DNA of 64,000 nt, taken from the NCBI GenBank assembly GCA_021234155.1, contig JAJEKV010000020.1, forward strand, positions 19,647,018-19,711,017, written 5' to 3'. A program made the translations under genes and the position numbers. The number at the start of each line of letters is the position of its first letter. Positions within the stretch are counted from its first letter, which is position 1. Source of the DNA: Isoetes taiwanensis. Its lineage: Eukaryota; Streptophyta; Lycopodiopsida; Isoetales; Isoetaceae. Below the pieces are notes generated by a model. It saw only the letters and a list, made by a program, of their open reading frames with translations. It did not search any database and was not told where the DNA came from. Of this stretch, positions 11,061-20,749 are shown in pieces.

Positions 11061-11313
11061 TCATTCCTTCATATGATTTGCCGGTTGCGCTTCTGCTGTG
11101 TTTGGATCCGCCCTCCTAAAATCTTGGTGAGCAGATTTATTTTCAGCAATGTTAGATGTTTGGTTTCGACAATTCCTAACTTACTAAAAGACTCCGCCTT
11201 TTGTTCTGTAGCATCTGTAGCAGAGGACTAAGGTCTCCGAATCCAAAAGCCTCGGAATTAAAACCAAAAGCAAAGTCCTCCATTCTTCAAATCCTTCCAG
11301 CCTCAGAACTCAA

Positions 11314-11925
11314 GGTTAGTTTTCATTTAGTTTTAAGCTGCATCTCAATGGCAGGTTGAATCCAAGAAGACAAGCTTTTGCATTTGCTCGAGGCAGAGGA
11401 AGCAGATGATGTTTATGAAAACCAGAATAGTTTTTTATAAACTTCATCTGCTTCTTTTTTTTTCGAGTAAATTCTTGAGTTTCTCTTCCTGAATTAATCA
11501 TGCTATTGCATGCAAGTTTCCATTTATGAGTAAGTGTAGTAGAAAGCATTAGAAAAATCTCAAAGATAACATTTGAAACACGCTAAGCGTGTTCCATGCT
11601 AACCTTAGCCTTGAATATGAATACACGCTCGGCGTGCATTCAGCAGAGAGGGAGAAAAAAAAAACTGTACAAATAGATCCCTTTATCTATTTACTTATCT
11701 ATCCGTACAGTTTTTTTTTCTCCCTCTCTGCTGAATGCACGCCGAGCGTGTATAGTTTTTTCTATATAGCAGTTTACACGCTGAGTGTGCAAACAAAATT
11801 TTATCCCTAGTTTCAACTTTTAAGCTAAACACGCCGGGCGTGTCTCTTAGTTTCTAAGTTTATAAATAAATAAATATAACACACCAGGCGTGAATACTGA
11901 TACTCTGCTCACTTCCTATTGATAG
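11314..11925 (+). other. Leader intron with six CACGCC-type dyads and a long foldback
   Basis: The stretch between a donor (CTCAAG|GTTAGT) and the acceptor (TTGATAG) just before the ATG at 11926 holds six 13-bp dyads at 11579-11591, 11624-11636, 11738-11750, 11777-11789, 11830-11842 and 11880-11892. Forms include CACGCTAAGCGTG and CACGCCGGGCGTG. Two of the dyads sit at the ends of a near-perfect inverted repeat (11622-11752). Intron boundaries are inferred from splice consensus only. Confidence 0.55.
11622..11752. repeat. Inverted repeat with 48-49-bp arms
   Basis: The left arm (11622-11670) and right arm (11705-11752) are complementary except for one base in an A/T run (10 A against 9 T). 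A further 8 bp pairs weakly inside. Each outer end is a dyad (CACGCTCGGCGTG and its complement) preceded by TA. A TA-flanked foldback would fit a small mariner/Stowaway-type MITE, but it could also be a locally made inverted duplication. Confidence 0.8.
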
Positions 11926-12381
11926 ATGCCAAGTTACATTAATCATCCGGTTGGTGATGAAGATTCATTGGAATTACATTTGGGGCAGCAATCACACAGC
12001 CCAGCTCCAGTTTCGGCTCCAATCTCTAGTTCGGTTGAACCGCAGCCGAGCACCAGTCCGGCTGGAGCACCAGTCTTGCAACCCCTGCAGTACTTGGATC
12101 AAGTAATGATGATGGCAGCAAAGCGCAGGGCAATGATAAATCTGGGCTCTGAGGCCCTTGCAATCGCACGGAGGTTGGCCCTCTTATCTGATCACTTCGA
12201 TCAAACAGTACATGCACTGATCGAGAGTGAATCTCGCATCCGTCAGCTCGAGATTCAAAATGAAGAGCTGCGTTTCTTAGTGGTTAGCCTCTATGCCCGG
12301 ATGCCCCAACACGAACCACTACCACAGGCGGTATACGATGCAATGGAGATGGCTCAACCAATGGAGCAGGAGATGGAGTAG
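11926..12381 (+). CDS. Unknown 151-aa protein with coiled coil
   Basis: The ATG directly follows a splice acceptor and opens a 151-codon frame ending in TAG at 12379-12381. The N-terminal 50 residues are Pro/Ser/Ala-rich. From about residue 58 there is a helical, heptad-rich region (MMMAAKRRAMINLGSEALAI and IRQLEIQNEELRFLVVSLY) that predicts a coiled coil and hence oligomerisation. The tail is Met/Gln/Glu-rich; after the stop the same frame continues acidic for about 35 codons, so the stop could be recent. An AATGAA-type polyadenylation region follows near 12555. The family is not recognised. The codon pattern looks coding, but function is unknown. Confidence 0.45.
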   Translation: MPSYINHPVGDEDSLELHLGQQSHSPAPVSAPISSSVEPQPSTSPAGAPVLQPLQYLDQVMMMAAKRRAMINLGSEALAIARRLALLSDHFDQTVHALIESESRIRQLEIQNEELRFLVVSLYARMPQHEPLPQAVYDAMEMAQPMEQEME

Positions 12382-12822
12382 GAGGAGGAGCAGGAGGTGG
12401 AGCAGGCGGGGGAGGTGGAGTCTGGGGTTTTTGCTAGGGTTTTACCTGATCCATTCACTATGCTACTCAGTAGACTGGGCTTGAAACAGTAGTCTGGGAT
12501 TTTGTCTGGTTTATCCTGATTATCCAGATTATATACAATTGTAAACCTTTTCCAATGAATACAACAAATTTTGTCTACTTCTATATTTCTACAATGTAGG
12601 ACATGTTACATACCTTTTTTAAGCGGTTTCTTGGCCATGCAACAAATGTTCCTACACTTTCTCCAACCGTATCCCCACCGGGGTGTCTGTGAGGTAAAAC
12701 TTCATCCATAGCGCAGCAGTTAATCACTGTAACTCGGACATACTTATCCCCGAGCGGAATTCCATGACAGTTTGCAGTCGGATCGATGGACCTTCTAACT
12801 CTGTTACTAGGCGACTCCGGAG

Positions 12823-12936
12823 ATGTTTTCTAAAACGAATCGAGGTCGAGGCGGACGGGGCAGAGGAAGCGGTGGAAGAGGAATCTCAAAACCCGGCTCT
12901 TCTCAAGTTTCAGAGGACGTTGAAACCCCTATTCAG
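12823..12936 (+). CDS. RGG-box N-terminal exon (unknown protein)
   Basis: From ATG 12823 the frame reads TNRGRGGRGRGSGGRGISK and then an acidic Ser/Glu segment, to a consensus donor (ATTCAG|GTATTT) at 12936. Arg-Gly-Gly repeats of this kind typically bind RNA. It appears to be the first coding exon of the gene that continues at 13435, but the phases do not match: this exon ends in phase 0 and the next needs phase 1. A small exon or an indel is therefore missing from the model. Family unknown. Confidence 0.4.
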
Positions 12937-13434
12937 GTATTTAATTTTCCTTCTGAATACTTAGTGTAAGAAGAGTATTATGCATTGCATGAATTTGAGT
13001 TATTTCCTTGCCTTCAGTTAATATGGTTTGTATGAATTTGAGTTATTATGCTTTGCATGAATTCAAATTATTACCTCCAGTTAATGCTCTGATTGTCTGT
13101 TTTTTAGGACATAATTTTGCTCTGTTTTTATAGAATATAGTTCTTAGTAGTTTTTAACAGAGGGGTACACACCTATTTAGAGCTGGAGGTTTGACAGTTA
13201 GAGATAGCAGTGTTCAATGAGGTTAAATAGTGAGAAATATGGATTCATAAAGGGTACGTAGCTTAAAATGTGGATGCATACTAATTTAGCTTCAAATTCA
13301 CGCATAGCATGGTATACAGTAAGAGTTACGTACACGCCAAGCGTGAATTATACTAATTTAGGTTCAAATTCATGCCAAGCGTGATCTATTGTTCTGGAAA
13401 ATACAATAATCCCAATGTTCATCTTCTTTTGCAG

Positions 13435-14573
13435 TGCCCAAGAGGAAGAAAACCCCTAATAATTCGGGTTCTATTCCTGCCAAGAAACCTAAGGTAGACG
13501 ACCCAGATGCAGTACCATATGATCTCACCTTAGATGATGAAGGGCCGATTCTTATAGCAACCACTGACCCTGCCTGCCCTGAAGAGGAAATGGACGAGGG
13601 TGCCGAGTGGTACGTTGACCTTGCCAAGACAAATGGCAAGCTCGACCTAACTCTCTTCTCCATGAAAAAGGAAGCAGACAAGATGACCAAACAAGGGATC
13701 CTAATCTCTTGTGAGGAAGAGGATGACACCAACTGCAAATTGCTCTTGGAGATTACACATAAGCAAAAGAAAGATCTGCTCAGACTTACTCACTGTAGAG
13801 CTACTGCTTACAAGGATACGTTCATGAGGACAGATGTGAACGGTGAGACATGTTTTAAGTATGGTTGGCCAACCAATGTAGCAGTTACACCAATATCTAT
13901 TTGCCAAGAGGTTACAACTGTGCGTAGAGGCATGTTCACTAAACCGACGCCAAGTCACTATTTGCAGCAAGCTAGGGAATCAGCTGACTTGAAAGCTTCT
14001 AAGAGGGTCCTAGATCTAGGGAAGGATGTTCAACCTGCAGTTGTCGAAGGCATGGAGGCTTCGTTTTTGAGAATGAACAGATTGTGGTGGCGCAGACTAG
14101 AGGCCATGAACAAGCTGAATAAATACTCTGACCATTATCCATTGGGTCTTAAGGAAACTTTTCAGATCCATGTGAAGTCCCTGATCCGTTCACCAAGCTC
14201 CATTTATGTTAGCGTAAGATATGATCCAAAGACATGCCATGGAGATTGTTTGAGCATGATTAGTAATCCAGGTCAAATGCCTATGCCAGCGGATGTGTTA
14301 CCTTGGGATATGATCTCGAACAAGCCTGCTGTGTGGACGAACTTCGAGGAGATAATGTTAAATGAAAACATTAAATTGGTCATCATCGACAGGCAAAGAT
14401 TCGTTGAGGCACAAAAGGCCCTCATCAGCAAAAGTAACAAAATGCACCAAAGCGTGTTCTACAATCACTATGCGATAGGAGGTGTCGTCTCTTGGATGCG
14501 AATACTTCACCCGCAGATTTATCGAGATTAGTGCAACTTTGAATGAAATGGGGAAGACATTTATATACAAAAG
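13435..14573 (+). CDS. Large exon with nuclear localisation signals, unknown family
   Basis: The exon begins at acceptor TTTTGCAG; its first two bases (TG) would make an ATG if the previous exon ends in A. It encodes about 365 residues. At the start are two basic nuclear localisation motifs (PKRKK and PAKKPKV), then an acidic stretch, then a mixed globular part (CRATAYKDTFMRTDV, WWRRLEAMNKLNKYSDHY). The frame hits TAG at 14529-14531, but a one-base shift near 14500 restores a reading (RRFIEISATLNEMGKTFIYK) to donor AAAAG|GTAATT at 14573. That joins in phase to the exon at 14986 (SPYVEQNRATPGQQ). I therefore read it as an exon of a long gene with a frameshift. No family is recognised. Confidence 0.5.
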
Positions 14574-14985
14574 GTAATTGACTGCATTAGGATGTTAGCA
14601 CTTTAATATTCACGCCAGGCGTTCATTCAAATGAAACCAATTCATGCCGGCGTGATTTCAAATGAAACCAAATCACGCCAGCGCAGCTTTCAAATCAAAC
14701 CAATTCATGCCAGCGCGGAAATGTTAAAGCACGCCCGCATGAATTGATTTGATTTGAAAGCATCGCCTGGTGTGATTTGTTTCATTTGAAATCACGCTGG
14801 CGTGAATTCAACCGATTCAAAGCACGCCGGGCGTGAATTAACCGATTAAAAGCACCGGGCGTGAATTGCATTGGTATTTAATTCATTTCACGCCAGGCGT
14901 GCTTTGAGGTTGATCTTTTCTATTGAAATCGCGCTCGGCGTGTTTCTTGTCTCTGATACTGATTCAATGCCTGTACTTTTGGCAG
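14574..14985 (+). other. Intron made almost entirely of CACGCC-type dyads
   Basis: This 412-bp intron lies between donor AAAAG|GTAATT and acceptor TTTTGGCAG. It contains about 11 dyads or decayed dyads: 14611-14623, 14643-14654, 14674, 14706, 14730-14741, about 14763, 14793-14804, 14823-14835, 14853-14863, 14889-14901 and 14930-14942. They are typically embedded in AATTCACGCC...GGCGTGAATT and separated by a spacer like CAAATGAAACCAA. The motif orientation is symmetric. Confidence 0.75.
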
Positions 14986-17210
14986 TCCATACGTGGAGCA
15001 AAACCGCGCCACGCCTGGCCAACAATGGGTGGAATATGGCTGCCCATTACCCACCGCATGTGTCGGGTCAAAGTCTGAGGCTTTCAAGCTGCTGGAGCGG
15101 ACTCTGTCGCAGACAATTATACAGGAGAAGAAGAAAACTGCAAGAAAATCAAAGAAAAAAGGTGGTGATGACATTGCAGATCCTTCTGAAAGCTCATCTA
15201 GCAGGTCAGGCCCAACAAACTCGTATAAGATTGTGTTTTGTAAGGAGGCAGTATGGCAAAAGTGGAATGAATTCTGAGACGCTTATGCACAAGGAAAGCT
15301 GCCAGATACTATGGGTAGGGTGCCTCCTGTTGATGTAAGCATCTTTGACTTGAATGTCACAGAGATGAGAAAGACTCAGGGGCTAGACGACGCTGAGACC
15401 ATTTGGGTTTTAGACCAGTGCTTAAAGAAGTCTTATACAAGAAGAGTGCTTTCACTAAGGATAGGATGTCCTTCATTGAGTGTTGCAGCCATGTGAAGGA
15501 TGTAATGACAATGAAGTCATTTGTAGAGGAGCCGAGTTACAAAGGCTATCGAGGGATGTGGCATTATCCGAAATTGGATTCTTTGGACAAATACAAGGTC
15601 AAGAATGATGACATCAAGAAGTTTGTATTCTGGTCAAAGGACTTCCTAAAAAGAATTGGAAGGCCAAAAATACAAAACATAAGGAGACTCTACCCCTAGG
15701 GTAACGGGCCGAGTTGAGAAGAAAAGTGGCCCTTGTGAAGAAGATTATGGAGAAGAAGACACCATCCCAAAGATTCTCCATTGGGTACAAAGGTCTCTTG
15801 CCAGAATCAACTTCTTGCCTTAAAAATATATCACTCTTTGTGTTGGACAGCAGGGGTGGGAGAGGAGATATGGGCATGAACCAGAAGGACTACATCGCCT
15901 TCTTTACCACGGTGATAGGATCGACAACCGAGAGGTCCTTCACTATTGTCATCGTTTGTCCTTGGTGAGTCACACCGCATGCACTATCCCGCTGCTCATG
16001 ATCCGAGTGCCTCAAAGTTATTAGGGAGGGATGCCTAATATATGATGTTAAGGATAACGAAACGCGAACGTAATCCGGAAGATGGCACATGTGATCTTTA
16101 TTATGATAGCCATGCTGTCAGACGAGGAATATGATATTGCTAAGGCCAAGGGTGACAATAGCAGTGCATGGGAATGTTTTCTTCTAGATGATCCAGACTT
16201 AAGAACTATATTCTATCATACCGGATCGATCCGTAAATGTGATGAGTCAAGAGGATGAGGATCGGGACCCCTCCTAAGTGGGGAAATCAAGGCACGAGCT
16301 ACAAACTAAGGAGAAGGGCCCCTTAAATAAAAAATGGATTTCCCGCCTATGGCTGCTTATCTCGTCGAGGCATTTGCTCCAATTGATACAACCTGCTTGG
16401 AGCTTCATGTTGGAGGCTATATTGCCCGAGAGGCTCTTATGGGTGTTAGAAGATGTCACTGCTTTGTGAGTGATGAGCAGGCCAAAGACTTTCTTGAACC
16501 ATTCCTCATGCATGTGCTTGCCAAATCTCTTAAAGGCCCTTATGGCAACCTGAAATCTTCAGCAATCAAAAGTCTCGTAGACTTGTCCAATTCAAAAGTG
16601 GACGATGGTTCTGGTGAGGGAACTAGTAATCCGCAGCCTGATAAGGAAAGCAATGAATAAATAGCTGCTAAACTGGCTGCTCAAAGTAATGTGATCGCGG
16701 CGAACTTAGGGAATATCTATGCCTCCCTTCAGGGTGATGTAAGCAACAAATAGAGTAGATTCACAGGTTAACAATGAACTAATTGACAGGGCAACCGAAA
16801 TTGAAGGCCACCAAGGCGACTCTAGTGATTCACAGATTTGCCAAATCAATAGTAAAATAATGTCAGTTGTGAAGGACGCAGCGAAACTAATTGAAAATAA
16901 CAATTCTAACAGTCAGATATATAGATAGATAGTATTTTAACGTCACGCCACTAGGCAGCATCCAACTGGACATGTGACCACACACCACACTACATTGCTT
17001 GGTTGGGCCCTGCCCCCAACCACTTTACATTGCGTCTGTGGGTTTTGACACCCAACAGTTAAGAGTGCGATTCTGAGCAGTCTCGAACTCGAGACCTATA
17101 GTTGCTAGATCTAGTGTGTTACCACTAGACTAAACGCCCAGACGCACGAAGACTAAGGGTGGTGAAGGGGAGAATGACGCCGACGACGGCAGCGAAACTG
17201 AAGATGATAG
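14986..17210 (+). pseudogene. Decayed large exon, unknown protein, SINE-interrupted
   Basis: Coding-like blocks run from acceptor 14985 to donor GATAG|GTATGG at 17210. In order they include SPYVEQNRATPGQQWVEYG, a Lys-rich segment with Ser runs (to an in-frame TGA at 15276), VPPVDVSIFDLNVTEMR, FIECCSHVKDVMTMKSFVEE, LDKYKVKNDDIKKFVFWSKD, LLPESTSCLKNISLFVLDSR, TTCLELHVGGYIAREALMGV, VNNELIDRATEIEGH and, after a SINE (16938-17139), GGEGENDADDGSETEDD. At least three frameshifts and several stops separate them. The last block ends in phase 2 and joins cleanly to the FCP1-like exon. No family was recognised for this middle part. Confidence 0.45.
16938..17139 (-). mobile_element. tRNA-derived SINE
   Basis: Reading the minus strand from 17139, the sequence starts like a tRNA gene: GGGCGTTTAGTCTAGTGGTA (A box) and GGTCTCGAGTTCGAGAC (B box) at normal spacing. 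A 130-bp unrelated body follows, ending in a TTAAAATA/TATC-rich tail near 16938. This is the plan of a plant SINE transcribed by RNA polymerase III. It interrupts the degenerate coding exon 14986-17210. A target-site duplication could not be fixed with confidence. Confidence 0.65.
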
Positions 17211-17421
17211 GTATGGCCTTGCCCACGAAATCGCGCCACGCGTGATTTAATTTGTATTACCTTTGAATTAAATCGCGCCAGACGTGCTTTGATTATTTTT
17301 CGTTGTCAAACTAAATCACGCCGAGCGCGATTTGGTTAAGACTAACTCAAATCACGCTTGACGCGTTTGTATTGTTTATGTTATCGTATCTTGCTGACCA
17401 GATACATGTTTGATGTTTCAG
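17211..17421 (+). other. Intron with four CACGCC-type dyads
   Basis: This 211-bp intron between donor GATAG|GTATGG and acceptor GATGTTTCAG holds dyads at 17232-17244, 17273-17285, 17317-17329 and 17353-17365. Variants include CGCGCCACGCGTG and CACGCCGAGCGCG. Flanking phases agree (2 to 2), which supports the boundaries. Confidence 0.65.
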
Positions 17422-18051
17422 CGTTTCTAAGAAGGTTGTGGTGTTCGACTTAAACGGAGTCCTTTGCAAGACTTTTCCGAAAAATAAAGTGGCTAGAGAT
17501 CAGTTTCATCAGACACCTGTAGAATCAAACACCAAGTGGATCTATCCGCGGCCGCACTTGAAGGAAATGCTAGATGAGGCATTCAGGTTATTTCGAGTTG
17601 GTATTTGGTCATCCATGGAACTAAGGAACATCAAGGATACTTTGGAGGCAACCGGGGAAATCGTGAGACATTGGTTGAACTTTTGGGATCGTAACAAATG
17701 TGTGAAGTTCACTAATCCCAAGGATCCAACAGCAAAGCCTATCTTCATCAAACACTTGAGTAACATGATGGACCGAACTTGGTATCGAGAATAAGGATGA
17801 TATAATCATAGTAGATGATGATGCTCTCAAATGCTTCTACAATCAAACGCAGGCCCGAATCCACCATCTTACGATCCAAAAACTTTGCGACGATGATGAT
17901 TTTACGGGTGAAGTTTGTGTCTATTATGCATAATTTGGCTATGGGGATGACGATGGGTGAAGTGTTAGATTCATACCCAGAACTGGATAGAACGGCTGGC
18001 ATGGAACCACACCTTGTTAAATACGTGGAAAAACATGGATTGATCCCTTAA
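17422..18051 (+). pseudogene. FCP1/NIF-type HAD phosphatase-like domain, frameshifted
   Basis: This terminal exon encodes an FCP1-homology (HAD superfamily) domain: KKVVVFDLNGVLCK (motif I), YPRPHLKEMLDEAF, VGIWSSMELRNI (motif II Ser), HWLNFWDRNKC, KPIFIKHL, then DIIIVDDDALKCFYN (motif IV-like) and PHLVKYVEKHGLIP to the stop at 18051. The usual second catalytic Asp of DxDG(T/V) is Asn here, so phosphatase activity is doubtful; a plant subfamily keeps D(I/L)NGVL, as the copy at 33.8 kb also shows. Two frameshifts are needed, near 17775 and 17930. By phase it is the C-terminal part of the long RNA-binding-like, nuclear-targeted gene upstream, which makes an unusual fusion. Confidence 0.65.
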
Positions 18052-18059
18052 TGTTTTAT

Positions 18060-18455
18060 TGGAATATATGATATTTTTGTATGATATTTGTGCCATGTAT
18101 CGATAATTTCGAGTCTGGAATTGCCTCGCAAATAATGCAATCTGTTATTATCAAACCTAATATTATCATCTAAATGCTCTTCAATTTTGGTCTCATCTAT
18201 GTTAGCAACTTGCTCTTCATTTTTGCATATTTCAATTCACATATTAAACGTCACACGTGAATCGCAACCTTATGTTATTTTTGAAGTCCAAAAAACAAGA
18301 TTAAAAAAAAACAAAAAACCCCTAGAAGACAACAGCAGGTTGGCGTGATTTTGGAGTTGACATAATCCCAATTTAATTGGATGATGGTTACTAATGCAAC
18401 TAGTAAATGACACCAGTGTAAGCTTATCTAGGAACTACGCGGGTAAAAAAATTAC
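18060..18455. other. AT-rich 3' flank and ETO1 intron edge, no gene
   Basis: This stretch follows the FCP1-like stop and precedes the ETO1 donor at 18456. It holds isolated half dyads (CACACGTGAATC near 18253 and GGCGTGATTTTGG near 18334), oligo-A runs, and no coding signal. Confidence 0.4.
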
Positions 18456-18787
18456 CTGGCCTTTGCAAAGTCCATCAGAAGGGCATTTTAATACCTCTTC
18501 AAGCAATCCAATAACCTTTGCATAAGACTCACGGTCAAGGCTAGTATCGGTCAAGGCTAGTATCAGTCAAGGCACAGACCTTTAGAAAGAATGCCAAGGC
18601 ATAGGCCTTCAGAAAGAATGCCTCAAAAGATCTCTGAATAGCAATCGATTCCTCTGCCTTTTTAAAAGCTTCTTGTTGATGGTCAGTATCATAAAGTATC
18701 CCACCTTCATATACTAATTCATGCTCACTGCTTGCATGTTCACATGCTAGATGCATACTATGCATGGCAGCCTTTGGATAGGCCATC
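18456..18787 (-). pseudogene. ETO1: ETO1/EOL-like exon with internal duplications
   Basis: The exon is bounded by acceptor CTTTAG (18788) and donor GGCCAG|GTAATT (18456). It encodes the ETO1 TPR segment: CEHASSEHELVYEGGILYDT, AEESIAIQRSFEAFFLKAYA, and after a disruption LLEEVLKCPSDGLCKGQ. Two direct duplications have damaged it. One is a 27-bp repeat that makes AFFLKAYAL/AFFLKVCAL. The other is a 16-bp repeat (ATACTAGCCTTGACCG twice, about 18530-18562) that shifts the frame. ETO1 acts in the cytosol with CUL3 to degrade ACC synthase; this copy could not make that protein. It splices from the exon ending at 18904 and to the one starting at 6177. Confidence 0.82.
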
Positions 18788-18903
18788 CTAAAGAAAGCCG
18801 GTCTCTCATGTCAACCACTTGGAGCATACAATTACAACTAAAAACTTCTCATCCATATATATAAGGAAAACAACTTTGCAAAGTCTAAGGATAAACAACT
18901 CAC

Positions 18904-19165
18904 CTCAGAAGGAGAAGTGACTATCGGAAGTAGAAAAGTCCATTTCCCATATCTGACTCTAGCATTTTGTGAACCACATCCAAAGACCCAATATCATCAA
19001 CAGATGACCAACGATCATAAAGCTGCATCTAACAATCTGCCTTTGTCCACATTATGATATTTTCCTGCTTCACATTATGATATGGTTGGATGCTTGATAG
19101 GTGCATACAATCTAGACCAATTTTCTTTTGCTCTGCCACTGAAGTCACATACGGCAATTGGATCA
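18904..19165 (-). pseudogene. ETO1: ETO1/EOL-like exon with stop codons
   Basis: The minus strand encodes MQLYDRWSSVDDIGSLDVV, HKMLESDMGNGLFYFR and SLLLLR up to a donor (GAG|GTGAG) at 18904. This is the ETO1 block that follows the BTB domain region. Two in-frame TAG stops occur, one just before MQLYDRW and one before SLLLLR, each where the family has Trp or Gln. The upstream limit is approximate, since homology fades at about 19165. The BTB domain itself was not found further upstream. Confidence 0.8.
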
Positions 19166-20740
19166 TGGGTTTTATACTTTCAGAAGTAAATCCATATTAC
19201 TATATCTGCACAAAAAGTAGACTATACTGGTGACTCACTTTTGGGATTTTCCCTTCTGGCATGTAAAACACAGAAAGATATTCGAATATGGTGGAAGATG
19301 TCTTCCATAACTTTTGGACTTAGTGCATCTTCTATTTTGTAAGCTATTGAGCTATGTTTGCTTACCACTTATAGAAGATAAACAATATAATCTATAGCTT
19401 TTAATATTCTGTTGTATTCTTCTCCTATGAGATATTAAACTTGACCTCGTGCATGTCCATCTTTGAGCATCATTTCAGCTTTATGTTGTCGGCAAATCTT
19501 TAATCGGCAGCACTGGAAGCAAACACAAGCACAAGTAGAAGCACAAGTTGACCTCCCACAACTTGCCAATCCTGTACTTATGTCTTTCTTTAAAACCATG
19601 TTCTCTATTCACGCATCTAACAGTGGGCATAATACAGAGTTCTGAAAGCTAAATTAAATGGTATAACCTTGTAGTGCAGAAAAGAAACCAGACACATAGT
19701 AGAGAGCTATCACAAATTTTGTAAAAAGCATCCAGAATTCCAAGCTCACGAAGCCTGTCTTAATTGCCCAGCAAATTTTCAAACTGACTAGTATTATCTG
19801 CCAAGATCACATGTTGTAATTTCTGCATTCAGAAAACGAATATGGTATAGGGCTATGGATAACTAAGATAGATTGTAAAAAACAAGCGAGAGCTTACAAG
19901 TTCAGGTTTTGAGAGAAAGAATACAAAAGTTGAAAGTTCCTCGTACCATAATGATGTGGTTAATGAGATGTACAATCTACGAGAACGAATCTATGAAAAC
20001 GAATCTATGAAAACAAGTCCAGAAAAATGAACTCCATAATTCAGATTCTCTACTTGAAGAACTGGTGCTGGCCATAATCACAGGGAAGTGAAGAGAAGCC
20101 AGTTAGAACAAGCTCAGGTCTTTCTTATGGGACTAACAAGGTTAGTGGCTCACAAGCATATCTCAGTGTCAGTTTGATTCATTCTCCTTGAATCAAAACC
20201 ATTCCACCAGCTTTTTTATATGCCTATATGTCATTATGTCATGGTATTTTGAAGGTATTTTGTAGATGGTGCTTCGCCAGCAAGGAATTGAATTTTATCT
20301 AAGCCATGGTAAATATCTATAATCATATGCATTACACGAAATCATCTCCAAAATCCTAAAGATTACACAACAGCATCTACCGAATCATAAAGACGGCATG
20401 AAAAGCATGAAAGACATTGTATTAGTACCATGCTTTGCCTTTCCATTCGAAATTGTTACCGCTTCGATCCATCTCTTTGCCGAAAACAGAGATTGCTCTG
20501 CCAATAACCTCTTGCCCCAAACTAAGTGGGCTCATCATCATCCGGATCATCATAAGAGAAGCACATTCTCTCCTACACCATAATCTGCTTCGATGTTAAA
20601 TACTCCCCATCTGTTTTTTAGCTACTCTTCACGCTCATGTTCTTCCTCTTACAAGAGAATTAAACTTTTTCTGCCATATCTGCAGGGGCTTGAAGATGTC
20701 AAAGAGGCCTGATCGTTGCATGACATCAAAATTCATGCCG
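19166..20740. other. Mostly non-coding; one unidentified exon-like stretch
   Basis: Nothing recognisable lies here except a minus-strand stretch at about 19730-19810 reading ILADNTSQFENLLGN and LRELGILDAFYKI around one stop. It looks like decayed coding sequence. It may belong with the unidentified exons at 21.6-22.2 kb on the same strand. No transposon ends were seen. Confidence 0.3.
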
Positions 20741-20749
20741 GTTGTGCAG

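Noticed and set aside
17090-17139. Functional tRNA gene
   Set aside because: A and B boxes are present but the anticodon arm and acceptor pairing do not form, and a SINE body follows.
9663-17365. CRISPR array or bacterial-type repeat array
   Set aside because: The dyads are short, imperfect, irregularly spaced, lie in spliced eukaryotic introns, and no cas genes are present.
9601-18051. Endogenous giant-virus segment
   Set aside because: Palindromes and a HAD domain prompted the idea, but the coding blocks are spliced and no viral hallmark gene (capsid, packaging ATPase, polymerase) is present.
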